Of a stretch of DNA of 64,000 nucleotides, positions 32,835 through 43,163 are shown piece after piece. The notes beneath the pieces were generated by a model, which searched no databases, was not told where the DNA came from, and was given only the letters and a program-made list of their open reading frames with translations. The position numbers and the translations under genes are program-made. Origin of the DNA: Rhynchopus sp. YZ270_cl-10 (Eukaryota; Euglenozoa; Diplonemea; Diplonemida; Diplonemidae); the NCBI GenBank assembly GCA_964035575.1, contig OZ037859.1, positions 496,001-560,000 on the forward strand. Direction: 5' to 3'. Within the stretch, counting starts at the first letter, position 1. Every line of letters begins with the position of its first letter.

Positions 32835-33718
32835 CAGGGAAGTTCCTAAGTGGGACCGAGAACATGAAATTCTGGATTTTAGTTTTTTTTTCCTTTTTTT
32901 TTTTCCTTTTTTTCCTTAGGGGGCTTTCTTGTGGTTTCTGGTGGGTTTCACTGTAGGTGACACACCACCAGTGTGGTGAAATGGTCGAAACTCTCAAAAG
33001 CAAGAGTTTTCAGGGGGCAAGAAAAAAAAATTGACAACAAAATCCTTCACTGTCCAGGGCTGTACCCCCAATTTTTTTTTTGCCTGCGGCGCCATTTTTC
33101 ATTTTTTGCTCTGCAAAAAAGGGTTCGTTGGAAGCTAGATTTTTACACTGTACTCAAATTTTTTTGCCTGCGGCGCCATTTATATTATTTTTTGCTCCGC
33201 AAAAAGAGAAGTGCAACGCCTCACCGTTCATCGGCGGAAGCACTGGTTCCACGGGTTATCGAACCCCAGAGAGCACTTCATTGGCATGCACGCGGTTACC
33301 GCGAGGGAGCGTGTATGCAGGTACAAAATCACTGCCCCATCCAAATAATATTCCCAACGTCTTTGGGGATCCCCTTGCATTTTGCAGCCAAAAATGCAAC
33401 TAGACCAAAGCAAAAAGTTCCGCGCGAGTGTAGCGCGCCCGGGTTTGGGACCCCTTTTTGAATTTCGAGGGGCGGTTAAAGTGGGCCCAGAATCACAGTT
33501 CTGACACTCATTTAGCATTGTGAGCAACTCACTAGTGGTCGTAACCAAAATTTGTATCAATCAAGAACTTGTCCATTTTCTCGAAATGACCCCACTACAG
33601 TGAGGGTAGAGCTCGGAAAGCCCGAAAAAGGGCAAAAAACCCCACCCAAAAAAAGGAAAAAAACGGGAACATAAATCCAGAATTTTGCTGTTTTTTCCGA
33701 GAACAAGGAACAACCCTG
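32835..33718. mobile_element. Non-autonomous hAT-like element with 8-bp target duplication
   Basis: 884 bp with exact duplication GTTTTTGG at 32827-32834 and 33719-33726. Terminal repeats begin CAGGGAAGTTCCT and, inverted, CAGGGTTGTTCCTTGTTCT; CAAAATTCTGGATTT-type matches continue further in. The interior has two copies of TTTTGCCTGCGGCGCCATTT, each followed by TTTTTGCTCYGCAAAAA, and the shared module at about 33545-33603. A long class C repeat lies inside. The CAGGG ends with an 8-bp duplication are the hAT hallmark. No transposase. Confidence 0.82.
33205..33350 (-). repeat. Class C repeat, long form, copy 2
   Basis: On the minus strand GGATGGGGCAGTGATTTTGT precedes GGGGTTCGATAACCC by about 70 bp, as in the LTV1-intron copy. 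It sits within the hAT-like element at 32835-33718, so it either inserted there later or was carried along. Confidence 0.55.
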
Positions 33719-33726
33719 GTTTTTGG

Positions 33727-36700
33727 AAGCCTCAGTTTCAGAAAATAGCCCCATCACTACCATCCCCTTCCCGCTACTCACCAAAGGGTAAAAAAAATAA
33801 GGGGAAAAAATGCAAAGAAATGCCTGCACAAAAGAACAGACATCTTTTAATAATGACAAAAAAAAAAGGTAGAAATGAATGGACCTGAGGGAGGGCGGTC
33901 AGGCACCACGCATCTTCCGACCTTTCTTAATAAATGGCACAAGAATATCGGGTGGGGGAAAGGTCGGGGGGGGTGGGGGGGGGACGGTGGCTTGTGTTGT
34001 TTACTGTTGGGGCATAGGGGCTACTGCTGCAAGCAAAAGAGAAAATAACAATTTTTGCTCATCTTCTTTTGCAGTCATCTGCGCGCTGCCGGGGCGAGAG
34101 GGGGGTGGGCGTCTGCAAATCAGATTTGTTTGTGTCGACAATCGCCTAATTCACCCGCCAGAAAGGGTAACTAGGGTCCGTACTCAATATTGGCCGAAGC
34201 CCTTCGTGCTATGGGGGAATTTTTTTTTAAATAGATAACAACGCGCAAGATATGACCAGTCCGGCCGTCTGCATTGGGTGGCACGAGTTGGATAACTCAT
34301 GCCTTTATTTATTGTTTTTTTGCGAATTTCTGTTTTTTTTTAAATTCAAAAAGGACGGAAATAAATCACACAAAATATTCACCCTCATTGCTTTTTGTTT
34401 TTTGTCTCTTCTGTGGATTACCTATCATTGGTTTATGAACTACCCCCCTCGGCCCTCCACTATCAAAAAAAAAGGACCACATCCACATCCACATCCACAT
34501 CCATATCCTCTTCAAGCACGCACATTGTCCCCTTCGCCACTCCACAAACCCGAAAAAAAAAGCCATCTTTGAGAAAAATAAAATTGTTTTAACGACCCAC
34601 AGTAGACCCAACCTGTAACCCCTCCTTCCCCCCCCTCTGAGAAAATACCCATTTCACACAGCACTCATAAAAGGAGGAGCGGGGAGAATACCCTTATTCC
34701 ATTTTTTTTTTGGGGGGAGGTTTTTTTGTATTACTGCGGAGGGGGGAAAAACACCCGCAATTTGAACACCCGCTTTTTACCCCCTGCCCCATAACTAACT
34801 AACGTTCGGTTACTTCATTTACTTTAAAAAAAAAACTCGGTTTAAGTGTTCAGACACCCAAGGATGCACTACACTGTACTTTTTGTTTGCATTGGTACTC
34901 AGCCTACCGAAAGGTAAAGCCTGCTGATGCACACAGGGGGGAGTTTTTTTTGGGGGGGAAAGTGTAGTAGGGCCGGCTATCTCAGTAGCAGACCTTTTAC
35001 ACTTACCCCATTTGGTTCTGGGAAGGAGAAAGAGGAGCGAGGTTATTATTTGTTTTTTTTTGTTGTATCGACAATCACGTTATACCTACTGGTATAACGA
35101 TCTGTACTCAATGTCGAAGCCTATGTACTACAGAAGGTTTTTATTTGAAAACTTGGTTGTATTAGTGTAGCCACCCTAGAGCGCGCTCCACTAAGTGTTT
35201 TTTTTTTTTGCCATTTTTAGTCATGCTGTCCGGTAAAAACCGAGACACAACATCGAACAAAAAAAAAGGGGGGGGGGAGTTATGTTTTGTTATCGACAAT
35301 CCCTTTATACTGGTATAAAGTAATTGTTGAAAGATCTGTACTCAAATATCGGCCGAAGCCGTACATTATTTTGGCTTCTTGCACTTTTAAGAGCGTTTTT
35401 TTTAGAGAGGAAAAACGGCGGGAGGCATTTGAGCAAAATTGAAAAGTTGGGGGGGAGATATTACTGAGTCGCGGGGAGATAACTTTTCATCGCTCAAAGG
35501 AAAATTGGTAAAGATGAACTACTTAGTCACCTGATAAAAGAAAAGTTGTGCAAACGCATGACCGTTATGTTGCAACATAAGGCACAGAAGAGAAAAAAAA
35601 AAATAGGCTTAGATGAATGCGCCTCTTGTACGGCACCAACCAAATAAAGAGAAGTTTTTTTTTCATCATATGCAATCAACAAATTGATAGCATAGGAGGA
35701 GAGGAGTTGAGAGTGCAAATGCCTCACCGTACATCGGACGCACTACTTCTCAATAAATTAGAACGGACAACACTCTCCCATCATTCACTTTTTTTCAAAA
35801 AAAAAAAAAAAAAACGACATTTTTTTTTAATACCCTCCCGCCTTGTCATAAAACGTACGGTTCTGAACAATGTAAATACATCGTCCAAGAAGGGGGAATG
35901 GTGCAGTGTGAGTAGGAAGAGAAGTGAAACATGAAATTGAATCACTTCACCCAAAAGGGGAAAAGGGGGAAAAGGGGGGAAGGGGAAGATGATGCAACAG
36001 ACAGCACACTTCATCATAGTGTGGCAAAGTATGAGATACACAAAACTGAGCTCTGGTCTGACCTTTTTTTTTTTTTTTTAAATTTATCGCCCCAAACTTT
36101 ATTTTTGCAATGAAGCCAGCTCACCTTGCTCTAAGGGCAAAAGCTCGCTGCCATCATCATGAGGGAAGGGAGGGGCGCATTTATCTCGCATTTTTTAAAA
36201 TAATAATAAATCACTCTTCATGGCATCCGAAAGATCATCTTTTTTTCGAAAAAAAAAACTGCCTAAAAAAAAATCTTTCCGAAACCATGACTCTTGGGAA
36301 AAGGGGGAGGCTGTACACAACCATCCTTGTCTTTTTCCCACCCACGCCCTTCAGTAATTCCAATACCATCTTCAAAAAAATATAAAAAATGGTATATTTT
36401 CACATCTGTTGTGTCAGAGTAGGGTTGTAAGCGGTGATGCATCCCTAATTGGATTTCTTTGGGGGGGGGGGGGGTGTAGCGCATCTAAGCAAAATAAAAG
36501 AAAGGTTTATAAGATGACCCTAAGCCTCTCGTGCTTAGTCACCTTAAAAAAGAGGGTAAAATAAAACTTAAAGATGAACGCGCCTCGCTGTGCACATCAC
36601 ATCTTCATAAGTTTTCAAAAAAAGAAAAAGTGAAACACTTTTGAAAATAATAATAATCGTACCTAAGCCTCTGATGCTTAGTCAAACAATATCTAGATTT

Positions 36701-36878
36701 GTTGAGGCCAAACTCTGAGAGATTCTTAATTCAAGAAAAAACGGGAGGGAAAATAATGTTTTCCAAAAAAAAAATCGACAAACAGGTGCAAACAAAAATA
36801 ACTGTCGCAAACCTCTTGCCTACCGAAAACACCCCCCCCTTTTTTTTGAAGACCCCCTTCCTTTTCCACAAAACATCG
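33727..36878. other. Gene-free repeat tract
   Basis: Class E copies at 34132-34210, 35064-35131 and 35288-35367. A (CCACAT)5 run lies near 34482-34510. A short F-like repeat is at 35149-35195, a class C piece at 35706-35745, class D near 35607-35635 and 36571-36606, and class A at 36511-36544. The rest is homopolymer-rich; no gene supported. Confidence 0.65.
35064..35131. repeat. Class E dispersed repeat (representative copy)
   Basis: Starts TATCGACAATC and ends near CTGTACTCAATGTC and GAAGCC, with a hairpin in between (GTTATACC-loop-GGTATAAC here). Other copies at 10227-10262 (truncated), 28495-28560, 34132-34210, 35288-35367, 46966-47035 and 47608-47660 keep the ends but have different middle stems. 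Confidence 0.65.
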
Positions 36879-36884
36879 GGTATC

Positions 36885-37704
36885 CAGGGTTCTATATAGG
36901 CCCGGTCACTCGGTCGGTCTGACCGAGTCAGACGTTGACTCGGTCAGCCGTTTTTTTTTTTTTTTTTTATAAATCTCAGATTTTTTTTCCAAATCTTGGG
37001 GTGGAAATTTTGGTACCTCCCACGAGCCTCTGAGAGTGACCAGAAATGGCCTCATGAACAAAGTGACCCCGTCACAGCCAGAACGCGACTCAATTGGTCA
37101 AACGCCGAAGGAAAAGGAAGCATGCAGCATGGCGAAATAATAAAAGTAGCGTACCGTGCGCCTGCGGCGCAAGATTGCAACCCACCCTTCCCATGATATA
37201 CTTTTGCAGTAAAAATGTGCAATTTTAAGCGCAATTTTTAGAAATGTTGCGTACCGTGGCTTCGCCAGAAACTTTCGTTTTAGAAAAACAGGGGAGTAAA
37301 ATTACGGAAGCTGACCACAATTACCAGTGACAGTGCCGTTTTGTGTCAACTTTTTTTTAGAAATGTTGCGTACCGTGGCTTCGCTTTGGGTGCCGTGACC
37401 GCCCTTTCTTTGTTATAAATGTACTGAGGCTACAGACAATTCGTGTACCACTTGTGCCTGGTGCACGAATTGCTTCAATGAAGTGCCGAACTCCGCAGTT
37501 GGATAACCGAGGAATTCTCACATTCCGCCGGAGGCCCCCAACTTGAGCTAGGTTGGGGACCCGGGCTCGACCGAGTTTCAGCGAAAAACCCCAAAACCTA
37601 TATAATTCCCTGTGGAGGGGGGAAAATTTTTTTTTGGGCTGACCGAGTCAAACCGATTCTGACCGAGCCAGCCCCTCGTGGGCGGAATGCTGTATAGAAC
37701 CCTG
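36885..37704. mobile_element. Non-autonomous hAT-like element, CAGGGTTCTATA ends
   Basis: 820 bp. Terminal repeats are CAGGGTTCTATATAG and, inverted, CAGGGTTCTATACAG. Subterminal GACTCGGTCAGCC motifs lie near both ends in mirrored order. The flanks share only GGTATC (36879-36884 and 37705-37710), shorter than the usual 8 bp. Inside, ATGTTGCGTACCGTGGCTTC occurs twice (about 37238 and 37357), along with an inverted pair CAATTCGTG/CACGAATTG. No coding capacity. Confidence 0.72.
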
Positions 37705-37751
37705 GGTATCCAATATTTTTTTTTTTTTGAAAAATATCTTCTTTTTTTTTT

Positions 37752-39724
37752 CTACCCTTGCCTCCCGTAGAGGTCGAATGAATCCCCTGGGGGGAGGAGT
37801 GGGGAGTCTGCTTCTTCCGGCTCATTTGTGTCCTTCTTTTGAGAGGCGAAGGTGGCGGGACCTGCTGGGAGGGGTTCGAACATGAGACTGGGGTTGGTAC
37901 TACGGTCCGAGACTTTCGGTGTGCATGTTGTGCTTCTGGGGGAGGCTCCATGACATGACGGCACCATACGAGCGCTACCTTCCCGGCTCGTCGCGCTCGG
38001 TGTCCTCGCAGATAGTACCGAAGGCGGGGTCCACTCCGCTGCCTGCGCATTCAGCCTGCCACTCGCGCTTCCCTTCAAAGTCGGTGTCCATTCAGAGGCA
38101 CGGTGGTCCAGTTTCTTGTCCTTCTCCTCTTTCTCCCGCTTCTCCAATTCCTTTTTGACTGAAGGAGGGATGAACTCTGCCGCCTTCGCATCAAGGCAGG
38201 GGCTCGCTCTGTAAAAAAGGTAATGATTGAGGTCACCCTAAAACACCCCAAAACTCTATATAAACTCGGGAAGATTAATTTGCAATTTGAAAATGTGGTA
38301 TTTTTTTTTCTGACATACTTAGAGCTCATCGGCTTGAGAGGCGGTGTGAATGACTCTGCCGACGCATCGAACACCTTCTTCTTAAGCGGTCTGGGCCCCC
38401 CTGGGGAGGTGCCCACCGACGTTACCGGGGAGACTCCGTTGGGCCGCTTTGCTGCCGTGGCAGGGGTGGTCTGCTGGCGCAGCTTCGGCGTAGCCTTCTT
38501 GGTGGAGCAGAAGAAGCCCTTCGCAAGACAGCTCTCCACTGTCGACACAAGACGGTGCGGCTTGTCTGGCGATGACCAGTCCAAGGCCATGCTCATTTGT
38601 GTGTTGTGTGGCTGCTTTGACAGTTCGTCCATAAAGAGCGGGTACAGCTCGAGCACACGGTCGAAGTGCAGTGAAAGGATCTCGTAGAGAGGGGGTTGGG
38701 TTGGGGGGCTACGCCAGCTCGACAGCTGAGGGGAGATGGAGGGGCTTGGGCGTGGTTTGGTGTTGGTGTTGCTCTCCTCAGGCGGGGGTGCAGTGCCGTT
38801 GATGATAGCCTTGATCATGGGGGAAGATCGGAGGGCATGGCTCTGCCGTCTGGGTCGGAGTGTGTCGGACTCTTCCCTCCGCAGTCCTCTCGGCTGCATA
38901 GCTGGGGATGTGGCGCAAGGGCGGCCACGCCCTGCTGGCCATTGCGGTTGGTTCTGTAATAGAGGTGTCATTTGATGGAGCGTTTAAAAGAAAAGTACTC
39001 AAAATGGTGTGGCTAAAGGGGGGCGATTCGCACTTTTTCCGCCCCCCCATTCAGCCACACCACGAAAAGTGAACTGTAAGGGGGAGAGAGAGAGAAAGAG
39101 AGAAAGAAATACCTCCTGAACGCAAATCACCATGACATCCAAATCCCTCCCATGTCCGCGGTAAATAACACGGCTTGGTTCCAGCGAGGGGCTGCTTGGT
39201 CTGTGAGATTTTTTTTTTGTTGACATTAATTTTCGCTGCATTGATAAAAAAAAGTTGACTTGAAATACAACCCTCTCGCAACAGTGCACCTTGGTACAAT
39301 CACCGGGTGGACCGGCAACTATGCAGTCCTACAATCCATTTCGCGTACATCTGATAAGCGCTACCTCCCACTTCCTCTCAACCAGATGAACGGAAATCAT
39401 TGCAGACACTTGTCTTATGTGATGTAGGGTCCGGTTGGGGGGAAAAACATACGTTGGCTTGGCCTTAGTTTTCGGTGAGGACCCGCCTTGCAGGTGAGAG
39501 GTGGTTGTGGGTGCGATGCCTTTAGGAGAGGCGCGGGGCCCGCTTTGGGGTGTCTTCTTGGCCCATTTGGGGTGGCTGTCTGAACGTGGCCGTGCTGTAG
39601 CGAAGGAGCCGTCCCAACCTTCTTCACGCCCCTTTGTGTCTGCCGTCGTCGCTGTTGTAGTTGCAGTCGCTTCAGTCGCCGCTCCACCCCCAGCTGCGCC
39701 TGCAGCAAACTTTATTGCCGGCAT
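37752..39724 (-). CDS. Disordered protein with three PAM2-like motifs (predicted PABP ligand)
   Basis: Best read as four exons: 39453-39724, 39113-39200, 38319-38953 and 37752-38208. Donors are GTATGT, GTATTT and GTATGT. The frame is kept at every junction, giving 483 residues. The N-terminus is Ala/Thr/Gly rich and exon 3 is Pro/Ser/Arg rich. Exon 4 has L-(D/N)-x-x-A-x-E-(F/W)-x-P three times: LDAKAAEFIP (337-346), LDHRASEWTP (365-374) and LNAQAAEWTP (384-393). This is the PAM2 pattern that binds the MLLE domain of poly(A)-binding protein; two copies have Trp for the central Phe. Alternative: two adjacent genes, the second starting at 38971. I favour one gene because that spacer would be only some 27 bp. 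Confidence 0.65.
39259..39356. repeat. Class B repeat, long form, straddling intron 1 of the PAM2 gene
   Basis: Runs from GAAATACAACCCTCTCGCAA through CAGTGCACCTTGGTACA to CAGTCCTACAATCCATTTCG, the same blocks as at 61988-62090. Confidence 0.6.
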
Positions 39725-40993
39725 CTCACAACGCACACCACAACAACAGAACACCAACCGACAAAACCTCGGGCTAACTTTGTTCGGCTATTTTGAGAAA
39801 CGGGGGGAGAGAAGGAGAGGAGGAGGTGTGGATAAGGAAGATAGGGGGGGAAAACAGTGAATAATAAGACCACAGTTTTAATGGGGAATCGTCAACGATT
39901 TGTCTCAGAAAAAAAAAAAGCTTTTTTCTCCTAAAAACACAACAGAACACTTGGGGAGGGAGGGAGGGGGATGGGGGGTGGGAGGGGTGGGGTGTGTCTG
40001 CAACTTCAGTCGATGAACAGTGTATATCCACCCTGGTTGGTGTGGGGAGTCTTTTTTTGCTAATCCATTAGTTTGCCAGATAAGACAGTCTGTTCACCAT
40101 CGAGAAGCTTTCTCATACCAGCGAACCTTTGTAGGCTGATTTTTTTTTCCTGATATAACACTAAAGCACCTCACCATCAGATCTGTTCTTTACTAAGCCC
40201 CAGCCAAATATTTCAAAAGAAAAACGGTACATTTTGTAAACGGGGCCTTTTTTTTGAAAACTTGGTTGTATTAGTGTAGTACACCCGAGGATGAGCTCCA
40301 CTATTTTCTTTTGGGGGGGAAAAAAAGGTAGTAGAAAATGCAAACGCCTCTCGAGACACTGCAGACACTAAAAACACAGAACACGAATAATCGCAAGTGG
40401 TCTGCGCACACGCGGGCACTTTGCCTTACCTATATCTCCGTTACTGTGGTTTCAATTTTCTCCATCATCACATCTTGCGTTCGTCAAGGAAAAGAAAAAC
40501 TTGAAAGATGAATGAACGACTAATTGGAACAAAACGGGAACTTTGTAACCCAGGATATTTGTACCCCGGTTGCCGTAGGTTTGGATCCAAAAAAAAAAAA
40601 AGCTTTTTTGAACAAAGTGCCGCAGAAAAATGAGAAAAAAAAAAATCGAAAAGAGGAATGTGCCTCCTGGACACACACATCTAGCAGGGGGGAAAGGGAG
40701 TGAATTCAAAAGAAAGGGAAATAAAACGTTGAAATTTGGCTATAATTCAAAAATTGCGCATGTATTTCCTGCACTGCTCTCAGATTTAAAAAAAACAACA
40801 ATGTAAGTTGCGCCAACCAAAAATAAAAAAAAAGACACAAAAGAAGAGTTTCAAAGATGAATATGTCTCACTGCACATACACATACCCATCTTAAAAACA
40901 ACAAACACGTTTACCATGCCACTTGGATTCCCCATTTATTTCCCCCTCCCCCATCCACCCCTCCCTCTTTTCCTTTTTAGCTCTTCTTGCTCC
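39725..40993. other. Intergenic spacer with hairpin repeats
   Basis: An F-like repeat (40256-40302), a class C piece (40329-40372) and two class D hairpins (40654-40683 and 40852-40893). The rest is G- and A-rich low complexity. Confidence 0.6.
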
Positions 40994-42160
40994 CTACATT
41001 GTACGCGATGTATGGTTAACATATTGCAGGTGAGTCCAGGACCTGTCGTAGTGCCCTGGGAAGGGGTTGTTGTTCGGGAGGAACCACGCGTGGTCGTCGT
41101 CCACACCAGGCGCTCTGATCGTCACCCCGTTTGTCAGCCCGATGGGCTCTCCGGCTTCGAAGATGAGGTGGGGACGTTCCCTTTTGGAGATAAGGTATTT
41201 TCCGGTACCTTCGTAGGTCACATAGTCACCACTGTAGGCTGCCTGCTCGGAGGTGTACCAGGTGTAACCATCATGCGAGAAGGAATGACCCCCTGCGACA
41301 GACAGATTGGAGAACGGCGATCTGTGGTACAGACAATGCCAGGTTCCGTCCGCCTCGGTCCAAAGGTAGGGATCCTCACCTCCACCGCAGGCACCAGTTG
41401 TGACCAGGGTGTACGTGCCGTTCCATGTGTCTGCGCGAACCATCGCCATGTTGTCGCTGTTGAAGACCACATAGAGAGTACCGTTCGGGTGAAACCACGG
41501 TGAAGGGTTGTTCCCCGAAATGCCCTCCGGAAGTTGAATGGTCTCCTCAACCCACGGCCCTGCAGGGTTCCTTGAAGAGTGGAGGGTAAGAGTGAAGGAG
41601 GCGACCTCTTCGCTGGCTGTGCAATTGCATGGAGGCGCGCAGTGTGAGAACCCACAAGGGGAGGTCCCATTGACACAACAGTCTTTGTCACCATTGCATG
41701 TCTCAAAGGTGCTTCCGGTACCAGTCCCGATGTGGTAAAGGAGGATGGTGCCGTCAGGTGCAAGCGCGGTAGAGGGGTTGTGGCTCCATGCGGGAATTGT
41801 GGTGTCGACGATGTCAAATTTTCCGGTTGCGGTGTCGGAGACGGCGTGGACGATCTTGGAGTTTTTCGTCCAAGAGGTTAACCCACATCCCTTCTCCATG
41901 TATGCTGCGAACATATGATATTTCTCATCCGTGCCTTTAATGACAGACCCGCCCCAAGTGGAGGTGGATTCGAGCTTGATGCCGCTGTCGCTTGGGGTAG
42001 GGAGAAGTGCAAGCTCCGAGCAGTTCGTACCACGCCACGCAGGTTTGCAAACGCACATTCCGTTAACACAGTCCCCGTTGAGTTGGCATCCCAAAGAAGA
42101 GGTACACTCCCACGCTGCACACAGTGCAACCGTGGAAGCGAGGAGTATCACACGAATCAT
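40994..42160 (-). CDS. Secreted EGF-like plus beta-propeller (GH43-like) protein
   Basis: Single exon, 388 residues. MIRVILLASTVALCAAW is a signal peptide. Residues 19-47 form an EGF-like module with the CxxxxxxCxxxxxCxxxxCxCxxxWxGxxC spacing. The rest has the repeated blade pattern of five-bladed propellers: WSHNPSTALAPDGTILLYH, NNPSPWFHPNGTLYVVFN and GEDPYLWTEADGTWHCLYH. Each blade couples an NP or DP motif with a DGT turn, as in GH43/GH32-type folds. Several NGT and NCT glycosylation sites support secretion. Catalytic acidic residues cannot be assigned by eye, so enzyme activity on a glycan is only suggested. Confidence 0.85.
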   Translation of the reverse strand: MIRVILLASTVALCAAWECTSSLGCQLNGDCVNGMCVCKPAWRGTNCSELALLPTPSDSGIKLESTSTWGGSVIKGTDEKYHMFAAYMEKGCGLTSWTKNSKIVHAVSDTATGKFDIVDTTIPAWSHNPSTALAPDGTILLYHIGTGTGSTFETCNGDKDCCVNGTSPCGFSHCAPPCNCTASEEVASFTLTLHSSRNPAGPWVEETIQLPEGISGNNPSPWFHPNGTLYVVFNSDNMAMVRADTWNGTYTLVTTGACGGGEDPYLWTEADGTWHCLYHRSPFSNLSVAGGHSFSHDGYTWYTSEQAAYSGDYVTYEGTGKYLISKRERPHLIFEAGEPIGLTNGVTIRAPGVDDDHAWFLPNNNPFPGHYDRSWTHLQYVNHTSRTM

Positions 42161-43163
42161 TTTATTTTATTTTCCTGGAGAATTATGAAACAGGGGTGGA
42201 GGGGTGGTGGGGTAATGGCAGTATTGTGATGGGAGCCCATTGTAATACGCAAAATACATCAAAATATATCACAATATATACACGTGTTTGCCACCATTAG
42301 GGTGGTGGGGGTGGAGGGAACGGCAATAATAAAATATGGGGAGAAAGAGAGAGAAGGGGTGGGGGGTGGGGGGTTTCAGAACTAATTATCTCGGAATGAA
42401 AGGAAGCGGGGGTGTAGTGTGTGTGTGTTTGATAACGGGTTTAGAGTGGGTAACGCCTGAACGGAGTATGGCCCACTAGTGTGTGTGTGTGTATTGCAAG
42501 GTTGCAATCTGCTCCACCCCCTTAACCCAATTTAATGAAAAAAGCCATTTAACACAAATCAAATCTAAAAAAAAAAAATGGGGTTTTTTGGACGTTCTAA
42601 AGAAAGTCGAGGAGAGAAAATTGGTTCGGATGTTATGGATAATGGAGGCGACGTAGGGTTTTATAACCCTTTCCTGTAATGGGGCAAGATGGGGCACCGT
42701 TTATCTATGCAATGCATTTCTTTATCTCTTTTAGCACAGAAAAGAGAATAAAAAGGTTTTGCATGATGCACCCAACCTCACAACATGCTTTTGTCACCAA
42801 CCTCTAACGCAACGTAAAAGGGGAAAATCGGCAATCCTTACAAGAAAGCGAACCACATCCTCCTGACAAATCCTCTCAGTGTAAGCGTACCATTAAACAA
42901 AACGAATCGAGAGAAATTCATCAAAACAAAGACCTCTTTCACATCTCCCCAAAAAACCCCCACAAGGAAATATACAATAACAATTCTACGTTTTTTTTTC
43001 TTCTTCAAAATATTTTTAACACCGAAGGACTCCGCACCTACCCCTGGAGGTATAACACTTTTTGGAGCCTTGCTCCGAAGGGTTTAACCCAGGAACTACA
43101 GTTCATCCTATCATTTCATCGTTTTTTTTTTTTTGTACGGTTTCCCCCAACTGGTATCCTCTC
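42161..43163. other. Intergenic spacer
   Basis: G-rich leader next to the secreted-protein gene, a GT microsatellite near 42480, and a diverged hairpin near 42754-42800 (GCATGATGCACC with TGCTTTTGTCACC). No gene. Confidence 0.55.

Noticed and set aside
32563-37751. LTR retrotransposon or virus-derived element in the large gene-free tracts
   Set aside because: I saw no long direct repeats, primer-binding site, or reverse transcriptase, integrase or capsid-like frames here or elsewhere in the window.
38778-39050. Separate small gene between the exons of the PAM2 gene
   Set aside because: The frame overlaps coding sequence in another frame and crosses a good splice acceptor (CTATTACAG); it fits intron plus shadow better.
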